This document shows, piece after piece, positions 1 to 5,529 of a stretch of DNA of 5,529 nucleotides. Location of the stretch: the NCBI GenBank assembly GCA_021803845.1, contig JAJZLA010000134.1:1-5529 (forward strand), in the 5' to 3' direction. Every line of letters begins with the position of its first letter. Within the stretch, counting starts at the first letter, position 1. The notes under the pieces were generated by a model. That model was not told the DNA's origin, made no database searches, and saw only the letters and a program-made list of their open reading frames with translations. The position numbers and the translations under genes were made by a program. The DNA is from a bacterium (GTDB lineage: Bacteria; SZUA-79; Acidulodesulfobacterales; Acidulodesulfobacteraceae).

Positions 1-32
1 ATTGTAAGCCGCACTATATATATAATATTTAT

Positions 33-36
33 GGAG
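33..36 (+). promoter_or_regulatory. Ribosome binding site of zwf
   Basis: GGAG lies five bases before the ATG at 42. The zwf frame stays open to the left edge of the window but holds no other ATG, GTG or TTG there, so this site settles the start. A stop triplet TAA at 5-7 in another frame could be the end of an upstream gene, which would make zwf the second gene of an operon; too little is visible to tell. Confidence 0.75.
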
Positions 37-41
37 AAAAA

Positions 42-1544
42 ATGGCAGATTTAAAACCGTCCATAATCGTGATTTTCGGCGCAAGCGGAGATCTTGCGCA
101 TATAAAAATCTTTCCCGCTCTTTATAGTTTATGGGAAGAAGGTTTTTTTCCTGAATCGTTCGTGTTAATAGGTTTTGCAAGGACAAAAATGAATGACGAG
201 GAATTTAGAAAATCTATATTTTCTTCATTAAACAGCCATTGCAGGAAAAGACCTATTTACGAAGAAGATTTTTTAAAGTTTTCAAAACACATTTATTATT
301 TGCCTTCCATGTACGATAAGATTGAAAGTTATACTGAATTAGGTAAATTTATAACCTCTAAATCTAACGAATATAAAATCCCAAAAAACATAGTATATTA
401 TCTTTCTACTCCTCCGAGCGTTTATAACGATGCCATAGAAGGCATAAAAAATGCTGATTTGGTTTCGGAAGACTTTAAGGGGGAAGGTTTTTCTAAGATA
501 GTTATCGAAAAACCTTTCGGATACGACTATAAAAGCGCAAAGGAACTCAACGAACATCTGTTGTCCGTGTTTAAAGAGGAAGACATATACAGGATAGATC
601 ATTATCTCGGCAAAGAAACGGTTCAAAATATTCTTGCGTTCAGGTTTTCGAACGCAATATTCGAACCTATTTGGAACAATAAATATATAGACCACGTGCA
701 GATATCCGCCTTAGAATCTATCGGCGTAGGACTTAGGGCCGGGTATTTCGACAAATCCGGAACTATAAGAGATATGATGCAAAATCACATGATGCAGCTG
801 CTTTCGTTAGTAGCGATAGAGCCGCCGGCTTTGTTCGATGCCGACGATATAAGGAACGAAAAGGTAAAGTTATTAAAAAGCGTAAGGCCTTTAAGCCTTA
901 ACGACGTTAAGAAATATACGGTAAGAGGGCAGTACGACAGGGGCGTAATCGACGGCAAGCAGGTTGTAGGCTACAAGGAAGAAGAAGGGATAAACGCAAA
1001 TTCTATTACCGATACGTATGCGGCTATGAAACTATACGTCGATAATTATAGGTGGGCTGGAGTTCCTTTTTATTTAAGAGCCGGAAAAAGATTAAAGACG
1101 CATAAAACGGAAATAGCGGTTTATTTTAAAAAACTTCCTTACAGTTTATTTGCAAAGGCGGGTATAGAAAACATAAAGCAGAACTCTATAATTATAACGA
1201 TTCAACCCAATGAAGGGATATCGATAAATATAGGTGCAAAAAAACCGGGTTTCGTTATGGATATAGAACCGGTTTGCATGGTTTTTAATTACAAATCTTC
1301 TTTCAGACTTTCGCCTCCGGATGCTTATGAACGCTTAATATACGACGTTATACTTGGAGACCAGACTCTTTTTGCAAGATACGACGATATGCTTATAGCA
1401 TGGCAGTTGATTACGTCCATAATGAACGGCTGGTCGAAAATGGAGCCGCCCGTTTTTCCAAATTACGATGCAGGTTCATGGGGGCCGAAAGAGGCGGACG
1501 AGCTTATAAGCGCAGACGGCAGGAAATGGAATAACGCCGCGTAA
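42..1544 (+). CDS. zwf: Glucose-6-phosphate 1-dehydrogenase
   Basis: This cytoplasmic enzyme oxidises glucose-6-phosphate to 6-phosphoglucono-lactone while reducing NAD(P)+, the entry step of the oxidative pentose phosphate pathway. The 500-residue length is normal for the family. Seen in the sequence: the Rossmann nucleotide-binding motif GASGDLA at residues 13-19 with the conserved lysine K22; FAR at 45-47, whose arginine matches the one that contacts the NADP 2'-phosphate in the Leuconostoc enzyme; EKPFG at 156-160; the substrate motif RIDHYLGKE at 184-192 (D186, H187, K191); the catalytic-base motif QNH at 247-249; and RAGKR at 346-350. Nothing is truncated. One oddity is His-Ile at 20-21, where most relatives have basic residues (KR or KK). 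Retention of R47 suggests NADP+ use, but dual cofactor use cannot be excluded. The gene converges on transketolase and ends at its own hairpin terminator. Confidence 0.98.
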   Translation: MADLKPSIIVIFGASGDLAHIKIFPALYSLWEEGFFPESFVLIGFARTKMNDEEFRKSIFSSLNSHCRKRPIYEEDFLKFSKHIYYLPSMYDKIESYTELGKFITSKSNEYKIPKNIVYYLSTPPSVYNDAIEGIKNADLVSEDFKGEGFSKIVIEKPFGYDYKSAKELNEHLLSVFKEEDIYRIDHYLGKETVQNILAFRFSNAIFEPIWNNKYIDHVQISALESIGVGLRAGYFDKSGTIRDMMQNHMMQLLSLVAIEPPALFDADDIRNEKVKLLKSVRPLSLNDVKKYTVRGQYDRGVIDGKQVVGYKEEEGINANSITDTYAAMKLYVDNYRWAGVPFYLRAGKRLKTHKTEIAVYFKKLPYSLFAKAGIENIKQNSIIITIQPNEGISINIGAKKPGFVMDIEPVCMVFNYKSSFRLSPPDAYERLIYDVILGDQTLFARYDDMLIAWQLITSIMNGWSKMEPPVFPNYDAGSWGPKEADELISADGRKWNNAA

Positions 1545-1551
1545 AGTTGTG

Positions 1552-1588
1552 GCAGGGACAGAATTGAATTCTGTCCCTGTAGTTTTTT
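1552..1588 (+). terminator. Rho-independent terminator of zwf, REP-like palindrome
   Basis: CAGGGACAGAATT at 1553-1565 is the exact reverse complement of AATTCTGTCCCTG at 1567-1579, with one central G at 1566. In RNA it would fold as about 12 pairs around a three-base loop, plus a G-U pair at the base (1552/1580). A run of six T (1583-1588) follows after a three-base gap. It starts nine bases after the zwf stop codon. No T-run follows on the minus strand, so it is a proper intrinsic terminator only for zwf, although the hairpin could also slow read-through from transketolase. The G+C-rich arms stand out from the surrounding DNA and may mark a mobile palindromic repeat. Confidence 0.8.
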
Positions 1589-1629
1589 AGGTAAGTGTGA
1601 TAGTGTCGGAACGGTTAAGCTACTATATT

Positions 1630-1647
1630 ATTACAGTTATTACAGTT
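1630..1647. repeat. 9-bp tandem duplication over the tkt stop codon
   Basis: ATTACAGTT occurs twice head to tail (1630-1638 and 1639-1647). On the minus strand this turns the end of transketolase into GAA CTG TAA TAA CTG TAA TAA, so several in-frame stops follow one another. It looks like a slippage duplication with no effect on the protein. Confidence 0.8.
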
Positions 1648-3577
1648 CGGTTTTAACGAAATTATATAGGTCTTCGGGGGATAAACCTGCGAGTTTGTAT
1701 AAATCTTCCGGTTTGCCCGATGAACTGTAAAACTTTGCTCCCATTTTTCTAAATTTTACGGATATTCCGTTTTCTGCTAGCATTGAACCGATAGAAGTTC
1801 CTACTCCGGTTTTAACGTTATGATCTTCTATCGTTACTATTAATCCAGTTTTAGCGGCAAGTTTTAGGTCTTGTACGTCTATGTCGCTGGGACACGATAC
1901 GTTTAAAAGCATTGCGCTTATACCGTCTTTTTTAAGCATTTCCCAGCCTTTTAAAGCATGGGTCAGCATGTTGCCGGTAGATATTATTGCGGCGTTTTTG
2001 CCATCTCTGATTACGTCCATTTTTCCGTATTTAAATTCATAATTTTCGCCGAAAAAAGGTTTGTCGTTTTCATCAAGTATGACCGGAATTATAGACCTAC
2101 CCATTATTACCCCGAAATTTCCTTCATTGTTCGCTATATAGCGCGTTGCTCTGTCGGTCTGGTTTGGGTCTGCCGGCAATATAACTTTAAATCCGAAAGT
2201 AGAGTTAAGGAGACCGAAGTAATCGATGCACTGATGAGTTTTTCCGTCTTCGCCTACGTCTATCCCGCAATGCGTGCAGACTATTTTAAGATTTGTATGG
2301 TTAATATCGTTCAATCTTTGCTGGTTGTATGTTTCGTCCACGCCGAAAACGCCAAAATCCGCAAAAAAAGTCAGAATATTATCCGTTGAAAGCGCGCCTG
2401 AAATTACCGCCGTATTGTGTTCTTCTATTCCGGATTCAAAAAAATTATCAGGAAAAGCTTTTCTAAACGCTCCGGTTTTTACCGATCCTTCTAAGTCGCA
2501 GTCGAATACCGCAAAAGGAAGATTTTTTTGTTCGCCGTTTTTTTCTTTATAAGTATTTGCAATATCGGCAAGAGCGTTGCCGAAAGCTGAACGGTTGTCG
2601 GTATTTTTTTCGCGGGTGTAAACTATTTTTTTTCCGTTGTTGTTTAAAATTAAGAAATTATTATTTCTTTTAGGAAGAGGTTTTATGCTAAATCCTGCTT
2701 TCTTTTTAGCTATAATTTCATCTAAATTGTCTTTTTCGCCTAACTCTGCAAGAGCTTTTTTACAGTCTTCGATATTTAGAGTAGCTCCGTGAAATTTAGC
2801 CTGGTTTTCCATAAAAGAGACACCCTTGCCCATAACAGTATGCGCTATTATAGCAACGGGAGAATTTATTGAATGCGACTGTTTTATAGCTGCGTAAATT
2901 TCGTTAAAATCATGCCCGTTTATTGTTATAACGTAAAATCCGTCGGCTTTAAAATTTTCTTCGATATTATCAGGCATAACGTCAACCGTTTTACCGCCTA
3001 TTTGAAGTCCGTTTTTATCGACTATTACGGTAAGGTTATTCAATTTATATTTGACCGCAAATCTTCTTGCTTCGCCTATTTGACCTTTAGCCTGCTCTCC
3101 GTCGCCCATAACGCAATAAACATGATTATCGTATCCATGAAGTTTGGAGGCTAAAGCAAATGCGCATGCGGCCGAAAGACCCTGTCCCAAGTTGCCGGTG
3201 TCCCATTCGACGCCGGGTACCGTTTTTTCTATATGACCTTCAAACGGGTAGCCGGCAGTTCTAAAAGATATAATTGCATCGTTTACGTCGAAAAATCCGT
3301 AATTTCCGAGAGCGGAATAAACGCCGGGCGAAGTATGTCCATGGCTTACCACGATACGGTCTCTTTCAGGTTTGAATGGATTTTTAGGGTCTATATTGCA
3401 AAAACCATACAATACTGCATAAATATCTATCGACGACATAGAACCGCCCGGATGTCCGGAAGATGCTACCGTAGTCATTTTTAAAATGTCGCCGCGGCAT
3501 TTTTTAGTAAAATCCTTTAAAATTTTTAATTCGTTCTCGCCAAGTTTATCCGCTTCAAAATTTCTTTTTAAATCCAT
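1640..3577 (-). CDS. tkt: Transketolase, full-length single chain
   Basis: This thiamine-diphosphate enzyme moves two-carbon units between sugar phosphates in the non-oxidative pentose phosphate pathway. At 645 residues it carries all three domains: the ThDP pyrophosphate domain (about 1-290), pyrimidine domain (about 320-500) and C-terminal domain (about 515-645). Seen: SGHPGGS at 40-46 (H42), SHGH at 78-81, H115, GDG at 158-160 with N189 completing the Mg-ThDP motif, H263, the catalytic glutamate E386 in GIEEHN, and GEDGKTHQ at 442-449. By my alignment from memory to E. coli TktA, the substrate-phosphate contacts are kept as R329, S365, H436 and R494, which favours a true transketolase over DXP synthase or a dehydrogenase E1. 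The wording around the motifs (for example HIEKTVPG, GIEEHN) differs from the E. coli type. An Asn-rich linker at 305-314 joins the first two domains. It lies 97 bases downstream of transaldolase on the same strand. Confidence 0.95.
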   Translation of the reverse strand: MDLKRNFEADKLGENELKILKDFTKKCRGDILKMTTVASSGHPGGSMSSIDIYAVLYGFCNIDPKNPFKPERDRIVVSHGHTSPGVYSALGNYGFFDVNDAIISFRTAGYPFEGHIEKTVPGVEWDTGNLGQGLSAACAFALASKLHGYDNHVYCVMGDGEQAKGQIGEARRFAVKYKLNNLTVIVDKNGLQIGGKTVDVMPDNIEENFKADGFYVITINGHDFNEIYAAIKQSHSINSPVAIIAHTVMGKGVSFMENQAKFHGATLNIEDCKKALAELGEKDNLDEIIAKKKAGFSIKPLPKRNNNFLILNNNGKKIVYTREKNTDNRSAFGNALADIANTYKEKNGEQKNLPFAVFDCDLEGSVKTGAFRKAFPDNFFESGIEEHNTAVISGALSTDNILTFFADFGVFGVDETYNQQRLNDINHTNLKIVCTHCGIDVGEDGKTHQCIDYFGLLNSTFGFKVILPADPNQTDRATRYIANNEGNFGVIMGRSIIPVILDENDKPFFGENYEFKYGKMDVIRDGKNAAIISTGNMLTHALKGWEMLKKDGISAMLLNVSCPSDIDVQDLKLAAKTGLIVTIEDHNVKTGVGTSIGSMLAENGISVKFRKMGAKFYSSSGKPEDLYKLAGLSPEDLYNFVKTEL

Positions 3578-3584
3578 TGTATTT

Positions 3585-3590
3585 ACCTCT
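3585..3590 (-). promoter_or_regulatory. Ribosome binding site of tkt
   Basis: Read on the minus strand, AGAGGT sits seven bases before the ATG at 3577. This is a strong SD match at ideal spacing and supports the chosen transketolase start. Confidence 0.8.
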
Positions 3591-3614
3591 TTTTAAATTT
3601 TAAAAATTTTAAAA

Positions 3615-3620
3615 ATTATA
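3615..3620 (-). promoter_or_regulatory. Possible -10 box before tkt
   Basis: TATAAT is present on the minus strand, 37 bases before the transketolase start. No good -35 box is found 16-18 bases upstream (TATGTT at best), and the whole spacer is nearly pure A/T, so the hexamer could be chance. If real, it would let tkt be transcribed separately from tal. Confidence 0.25.
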
Positions 3621-3641
3621 AAATAAAATAAATTAATAACA

Positions 3642-3662
3642 TATCTATATAAACTATCTATA
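3642..3662. repeat. Pair of 8-bp direct repeats between tal and tkt
   Basis: TATCTATA occurs at 3642-3649 and again at 3655-3662, a 13-base step, just downstream of the transaldolase stop. No binding protein is suggested. In such AT-rich DNA a repeat of this length may be chance. Confidence 0.4.
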
Positions 3663-3674
3663 ATTTATTAAAAT

Positions 3675-4832
3675 TCAAATCCCTGCGGTGTTTTTTATCG
3701 ATTGCAAAAGTTTTTCGTAAGCATCTTCAAAAGATTTTACTCCATCGTTTTGAAGTTTATCTCCGACCTTATTTAAATCTATCCCGAATTTCAAAAGTTC
3801 GTTAACTGTTTTCAACGATTCGTCGAACTCTAATGAAGCCGTATCCGGCATTATATTACCGTGGTCGGCAATATGCTCTATAGTTTCGTCCGGCAGGGTG
3901 TTTACGGTATTTTTACCTATGAACGGCTCGACGTATTTCAAGTCGTAATATGACGGGTTTTTTGTGCTGGTACTTGCAAATAAAAGTTTTTGCGGATTTG
4001 CGCCTTTAGATTTTAATGCCGAAAAATCGCCGCCGTTAAAAATTTCGTTAAATTTATTAAAAATTATTTTTGAATTTGCAACTCCGGCTTTTCCGATTAA
4101 ACCTGCAAGTTTCTCTTTTTTTGCGGTATCGTTCGCCGCTTCGCCGTTAATTAAATCGTTAATCGTTTTATCGACCATAGTATCTACCCTGCTGATAAAA
4201 ATGCTTGCGACCGAATGTATTCCGGATAAATTATAGCCGTTGGCATAAGCCGTCTTTAATCCTTTTATATATGCATTTGCTACGTCTATATAATGATTTA
4301 AAGAAAACATCAAAGTAACGTTAATATTGATTCCTTTAGCTATAAGGGCGGGTATTATTTCCAAGCCTTCTTTCGTAGCCGGTATTTTAATAAGTATGTT
4401 TTTTTCGTTAATAAGCGAAAAAATCCTGAAAGCTTCTTCCGTCGAAGTCTTGGCGTCGGTTGCTATATCGGGAGAAACTTCAATGCTTACGAACCCGTCT
4501 TTGCCGCCGGATTTTTCGTAAACCGGCTTAAGTATTTGAGCCGCAGATTTTATATCTTCTCTTGTTATGGTATCGTATATTTCAAACGGCGTTAATTTTT
4601 CCGCCGCAAGTTTTTTAATTTTTTCTGGATAGCCGCATTTTCCGGAATTAATAGATTTTTCAAATATGGAAGGATTTGACGTTATGCCCGTGATTATTTC
4701 GTTTTTAACTAATTTTTCGAGGTCGCCGGAATCTATCATGCATCTTGAAATATTATCCAACCAGGGACTTTGTCCGTATGAAAGCATTTTTTTAAAATTA
4801 CCGTTCTTAGAAACGACGAAATCGACGTTCAT
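3675..4832 (-). CDS. tal: Transaldolase, mycobacterial/cyanobacterial-type
   Basis: The enzyme transfers a dihydroxyacetone unit from sedoheptulose-7-phosphate to glyceraldehyde-3-phosphate, giving erythrose-4-phosphate and fructose-6-phosphate, through a Schiff base on a TIM barrel. The 385-residue length and the opening GQSPWLDNISR (20-30) followed by TGITSNPSIF (48-57) place it in the longer bacterial subfamily (TIGR00876-like) rather than with E. coli TalB or the short fructose-6-phosphate aldolase-like forms. Seen: D26 in WLDN, N53, E118 in SIEVSP, the Schiff-base lysine K149 in ILIKIPAT, NVTLMFS at 171-177, and SRVD at 214-217. The tail GIDLNKVGDKL (350-360) is typical of the subfamily, and no glucose-6-phosphate isomerase domain is fused. 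M16 is an alternative start closer to the usual family beginning, but a perfect SD supports M1. It lies 62 bases after the phosphoesterase gene and before transketolase, its natural partner. Confidence 0.96.
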   Translation of the reverse strand: MNVDFVVSKNGNFKKMLSYGQSPWLDNISRCMIDSGDLEKLVKNEIITGITSNPSIFEKSINSGKCGYPEKIKKLAAEKLTPFEIYDTITREDIKSAAQILKPVYEKSGGKDGFVSIEVSPDIATDAKTSTEEAFRIFSLINEKNILIKIPATKEGLEIIPALIAKGININVTLMFSLNHYIDVANAYIKGLKTAYANGYNLSGIHSVASIFISRVDTMVDKTINDLINGEAANDTAKKEKLAGLIGKAGVANSKIIFNKFNEIFNGGDFSALKSKGANPQKLLFASTSTKNPSYYDLKYVEPFIGKNTVNTLPDETIEHIADHGNIMPDTASLEFDESLKTVNELLKFGIDLNKVGDKLQNDGVKSFEDAYEKLLQSIKNTAGI

Positions 4833-4840
4833 TGCGCTAT

Positions 4841-4846
4841 CCTCCT
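4841..4846 (-). promoter_or_regulatory. Ribosome binding site of tal
   Basis: The full consensus AGGAGG is found on the minus strand, eight bases before the ATG at 4832. It decides between this start and the internal M16, and implies strong translation of transaldolase. Confidence 0.88.
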
Positions 4847-4861
4847 ATATTGATATATTGA
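4846..4861. repeat. 8-bp tandem repeat upstream of the tal SD
   Basis: TATATTGA is repeated twice without a gap (4846-4853 and 4854-4861), touching the transaldolase SD site. It might be a slippage product or a small leader element; nothing else supports a role. Confidence 0.5.
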
Positions 4862-4894
4862 CGTTTTATATAAAATTTAATAATTTTTAATTTT

Positions 4895-5260
4895 TTAGTG
4901 ATTTTTAAAAAACAGCCAGTAGTCGGCACCGGCTTTGTCGAATTTTAAAAGCGTGTATTCCCCTTTGAGTTTATGTCCGTTAAAATCCAGAACATATATC
5001 TTTTTATCTTTCTTAATAAGGGTATATTCACCCTTATCCCAAATCCTTACCTCGCCGGCTCCGTAATGACCTTCCGGTATAGTGCCTTCAAAGTTTGCAT
5101 AAGCAAGAGGATGGTCTTCGACTTTTATCGATAGATTTTTTTTGCCGGATTCCAACGGCGGTTCTTTAGGCAAAGCAAAAGAAGTCAATATGCCGTTTTC
5201 TTCTATCCTTAAATCCCAATGAAGATGGCTTGCATGATGTTCGTGAACTACAAATATCAT
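4895..5260 (-). CDS. Stand-alone LigD-type 3'-phosphoesterase domain protein
   Basis: This 121-residue protein is a single 'DNA polymerase ligase N-terminal' (LigD_N, PF13298-like) domain with no ligase or polymerase domain attached. In bacterial LigD this metal-dependent domain trims 3' ends (3'-phosphate or 3'-ribonucleotide) during end joining. Seen: H8, H14, D16 and R18 in HHASHLHWDLR, then K32 in LPKEP, VEDHPLAY at 47-54 (H50, Y54), FEGTIPEGHYGAGEV at 57-71, and a closing WLFFK at 115-119. With a constant offset of 34 these match the Pseudomonas LigD active-site residues H42, H48, D50, R52, K66, H84 and Y88 as I remember them. Oddities: N42 stands where an arginine (R76) is usual, the QKH motif reads HEH, and the N-terminal arm before the first strand is missing. 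The ATG at 5260 is the only start possible, since an in-frame stop lies at 5279-5281 with no ATG, GTG or TTG between; it lacks an SD. Activity is inferred. Confidence 0.88.
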   Translation of the reverse strand: MIFVVHEHHASHLHWDLRIEENGILTSFALPKEPPLESGKKNLSIKVEDHPLAYANFEGTIPEGHYGAGEVRIWDKGEYTLIKKDKKIYVLDFNGHKLKGEYTLLKFDKAGADYWLFFKNH

Positions 5261-5281
5261 ATTTATTAAAATATTTGATTA

Positions 5282-5294
5282 AATCGTTACGATT
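5282..5294. promoter_or_regulatory. Small palindrome at the predicted transcription start
   Basis: AATCGT (5282-5287) and its exact reverse complement ACGATT (5289-5294) flank one base. The palindrome sits immediately downstream of the extended -10 box read leftwards, where RNA synthesis should begin, which is a classical operator position. Six-base arms can arise by chance. Confidence 0.35.
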
Positions 5295-5296
5295 AA

Positions 5297-5307
5297 ATTA
5301 TATCATA
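5297..5307 (-). promoter_or_regulatory. Extended -10 promoter for the phosphoesterase-tal-tkt group
   Basis: Read on the minus strand the bases are TATGATATAAT, a full match to the extended -10 consensus TRTGnTATAAT. This type of promoter needs little or no -35 box, and none is visible (ATATTA at 17-base spacing). Transcription would begin near 5290, giving a leader of about 30 bases before the phosphoesterase ATG. It is the best promoter candidate in the window. Confidence 0.5.
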
Positions 5308-5393
5308 AAACAGTCGTTATAATATACCGAAAATATACAAAATAGAAAATATTTGCCAAAAATTTTACGATTTTATTTTTAATTATTTTATAT

Positions 5394-5399
5394 TATAAT
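5394..5399 (+). promoter_or_regulatory. Possible -10 box for the right-edge gene
   Basis: TATAAT lies 47 bases before the ATG at 5447 and faces right. No -35 match is found at normal spacing (TTTTAT at best), and the region is nearly pure A/T, so this is a weak call. A second TATAAT at 5318-5323 is equally unsupported. The 186-base divergent spacer (5261-5446) holds nothing else I can name. Confidence 0.25.
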
Positions 5400-5446
5400 G
5401 ATAAATATTAACAATTAAAATATTTTTTAATATATAAAAAATTAAA

Positions 5447-5529
5447 ATGGCGGCTAAAAATTCAAATATCTGGAATGCTTTTTTAAGAATATACATAGGC
5501 CTTTTTTTTCTTTATGCGGTGCACTTTAA
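5447..5529 (+). CDS. Start of a probable membrane protein, DoxX-like (partial)
   Basis: Only the first 27 codons are present and the frame is still open at the right edge. A short polar start (MAAKNSN) is followed by W-N-A-F-L-R and then a hydrophobic run from about residue 13 to 25 containing GLFFLYA (18-24). An arginine just before a Gly-x-x-Phe-Leu-Tyr-Ala helix is the usual opening of DoxX/DoxD-family membrane proteins, which are four-helix proteins found with quinone oxidoreductases; this is recognition from a short fragment and may be wrong. An in-frame TAA at 5435-5437 fixes ATG 5447 as the likely start. No SD is visible, only an A-rich leader. It is divergent from the phosphoesterase gene. 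Confidence 0.5.
   Translation, partial: MAAKNSNIWNAFLRIYIGLFFLYAVHF

Noticed and set aside
21..26. TATAAT before zwf as a -10 promoter box
   Set aside because: It is only 15 bases before the ATG, so transcription would start inside the SD site, and the -35 position lies outside the window.
1..54. Open frame from base 1 to a TAA at 52-54 as the tail of an upstream gene
   Set aside because: It would overlap the zwf start and SD and consists mainly of AT-rich leader; the TAA at 5-7 in another frame is a better candidate for an upstream end.
339..695. Minus-strand open frame inside zwf
   Set aside because: It is antisense to a well-matched enzyme, and its protein resembles no family.
1958..3484. 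Plus-strand open frames opposite transketolase
   Set aside because: They are antisense shadows of a gene whose motifs are continuous on the minus strand, and their proteins show no recognisable domains.
3591..3625. A-tract/T-tract series before tkt as phased, intrinsically bent DNA
   Set aside because: The T-runs are 7 and 9 bases apart rather than a regular 10-11, so helical phasing is not convincing.
4864..4875. TTTTATATAAAA palindrome between the phosphoesterase and tal
   Set aside because: Pure A/T palindromes of this length are expected in such spacers, and no T-run or G+C stem makes it a terminator.
3964..4890. Plus-strand open frames opposite transaldolase
   Set aside because: They mirror the codon pattern of transaldolase and have no motifs of their own.
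1..5529. CRISPR array, tRNA/rRNA gene, prophage or toxin-antitoxin pair
   Set aside because: I looked on both strands and saw no regularly spaced repeats, no tRNA-like folding pattern and no suitable small gene pairs.

Overview
The window is a compact, AT-rich stretch of bacterial chromosome carrying central carbon metabolism. It holds three complete pentose phosphate pathway (PPP) genes, one small DNA-repair-type gene, and the first codons of a probable membrane protein. ATA (Ile) and AGA/AGG (Arg) codons are frequent, spacers are almost pure A/T, and three genes have good Shine-Dalgarno (SD) sites. This fits a low-G+C Gram-negative-like bacterium. An AT-rich deltaproteobacterial-type lineage is my guess from general resemblance, not something the window proves. 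There are no rRNA or tRNA genes, CRISPR arrays, or transposase genes.

Layout. Positions 42-1544 (+) encode glucose-6-phosphate dehydrogenase (zwf), closed by a near-perfect palindrome plus T-run at 1552-1588 that works as a terminator and also looks REP-like. Facing it on the minus strand are three genes transcribed leftwards: a stand-alone LigD-type 3'-phosphoesterase domain protein (5260-4895), transaldolase (4832-3675) and transketolase (3577-1640). The gaps between them are 62 and 97 bases, so one transcript is plausible. A 186-base AT-only spacer (5261-5446) separates this group from a divergent gene at 5447 that runs off the right edge; it has the look of a DoxX-like membrane protein.

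Function. Zwf feeds glucose-6-phosphate into the oxidative PPP and makes NADPH. Transketolase and transaldolase shuffle C2 and C3 units between sugar phosphates, linking pentoses back to fructose-6-phosphate and glyceraldehyde-3-phosphate. 6-phosphogluconolactonase, 6-phosphogluconate dehydrogenase, ribose-5-phosphate isomerase and ribulose-phosphate epimerase are not in the window. A stop codon at 5-7, just left of zwf, may be the end of another gene.

I found no convincing new multi-gene system. The most interesting points are the histidine-rich, N-terminally short phosphoesterase placed at the head of the tal-tkt group, the REP-like palindrome, and the divergent control region in which neither flanking gene has an SD site.
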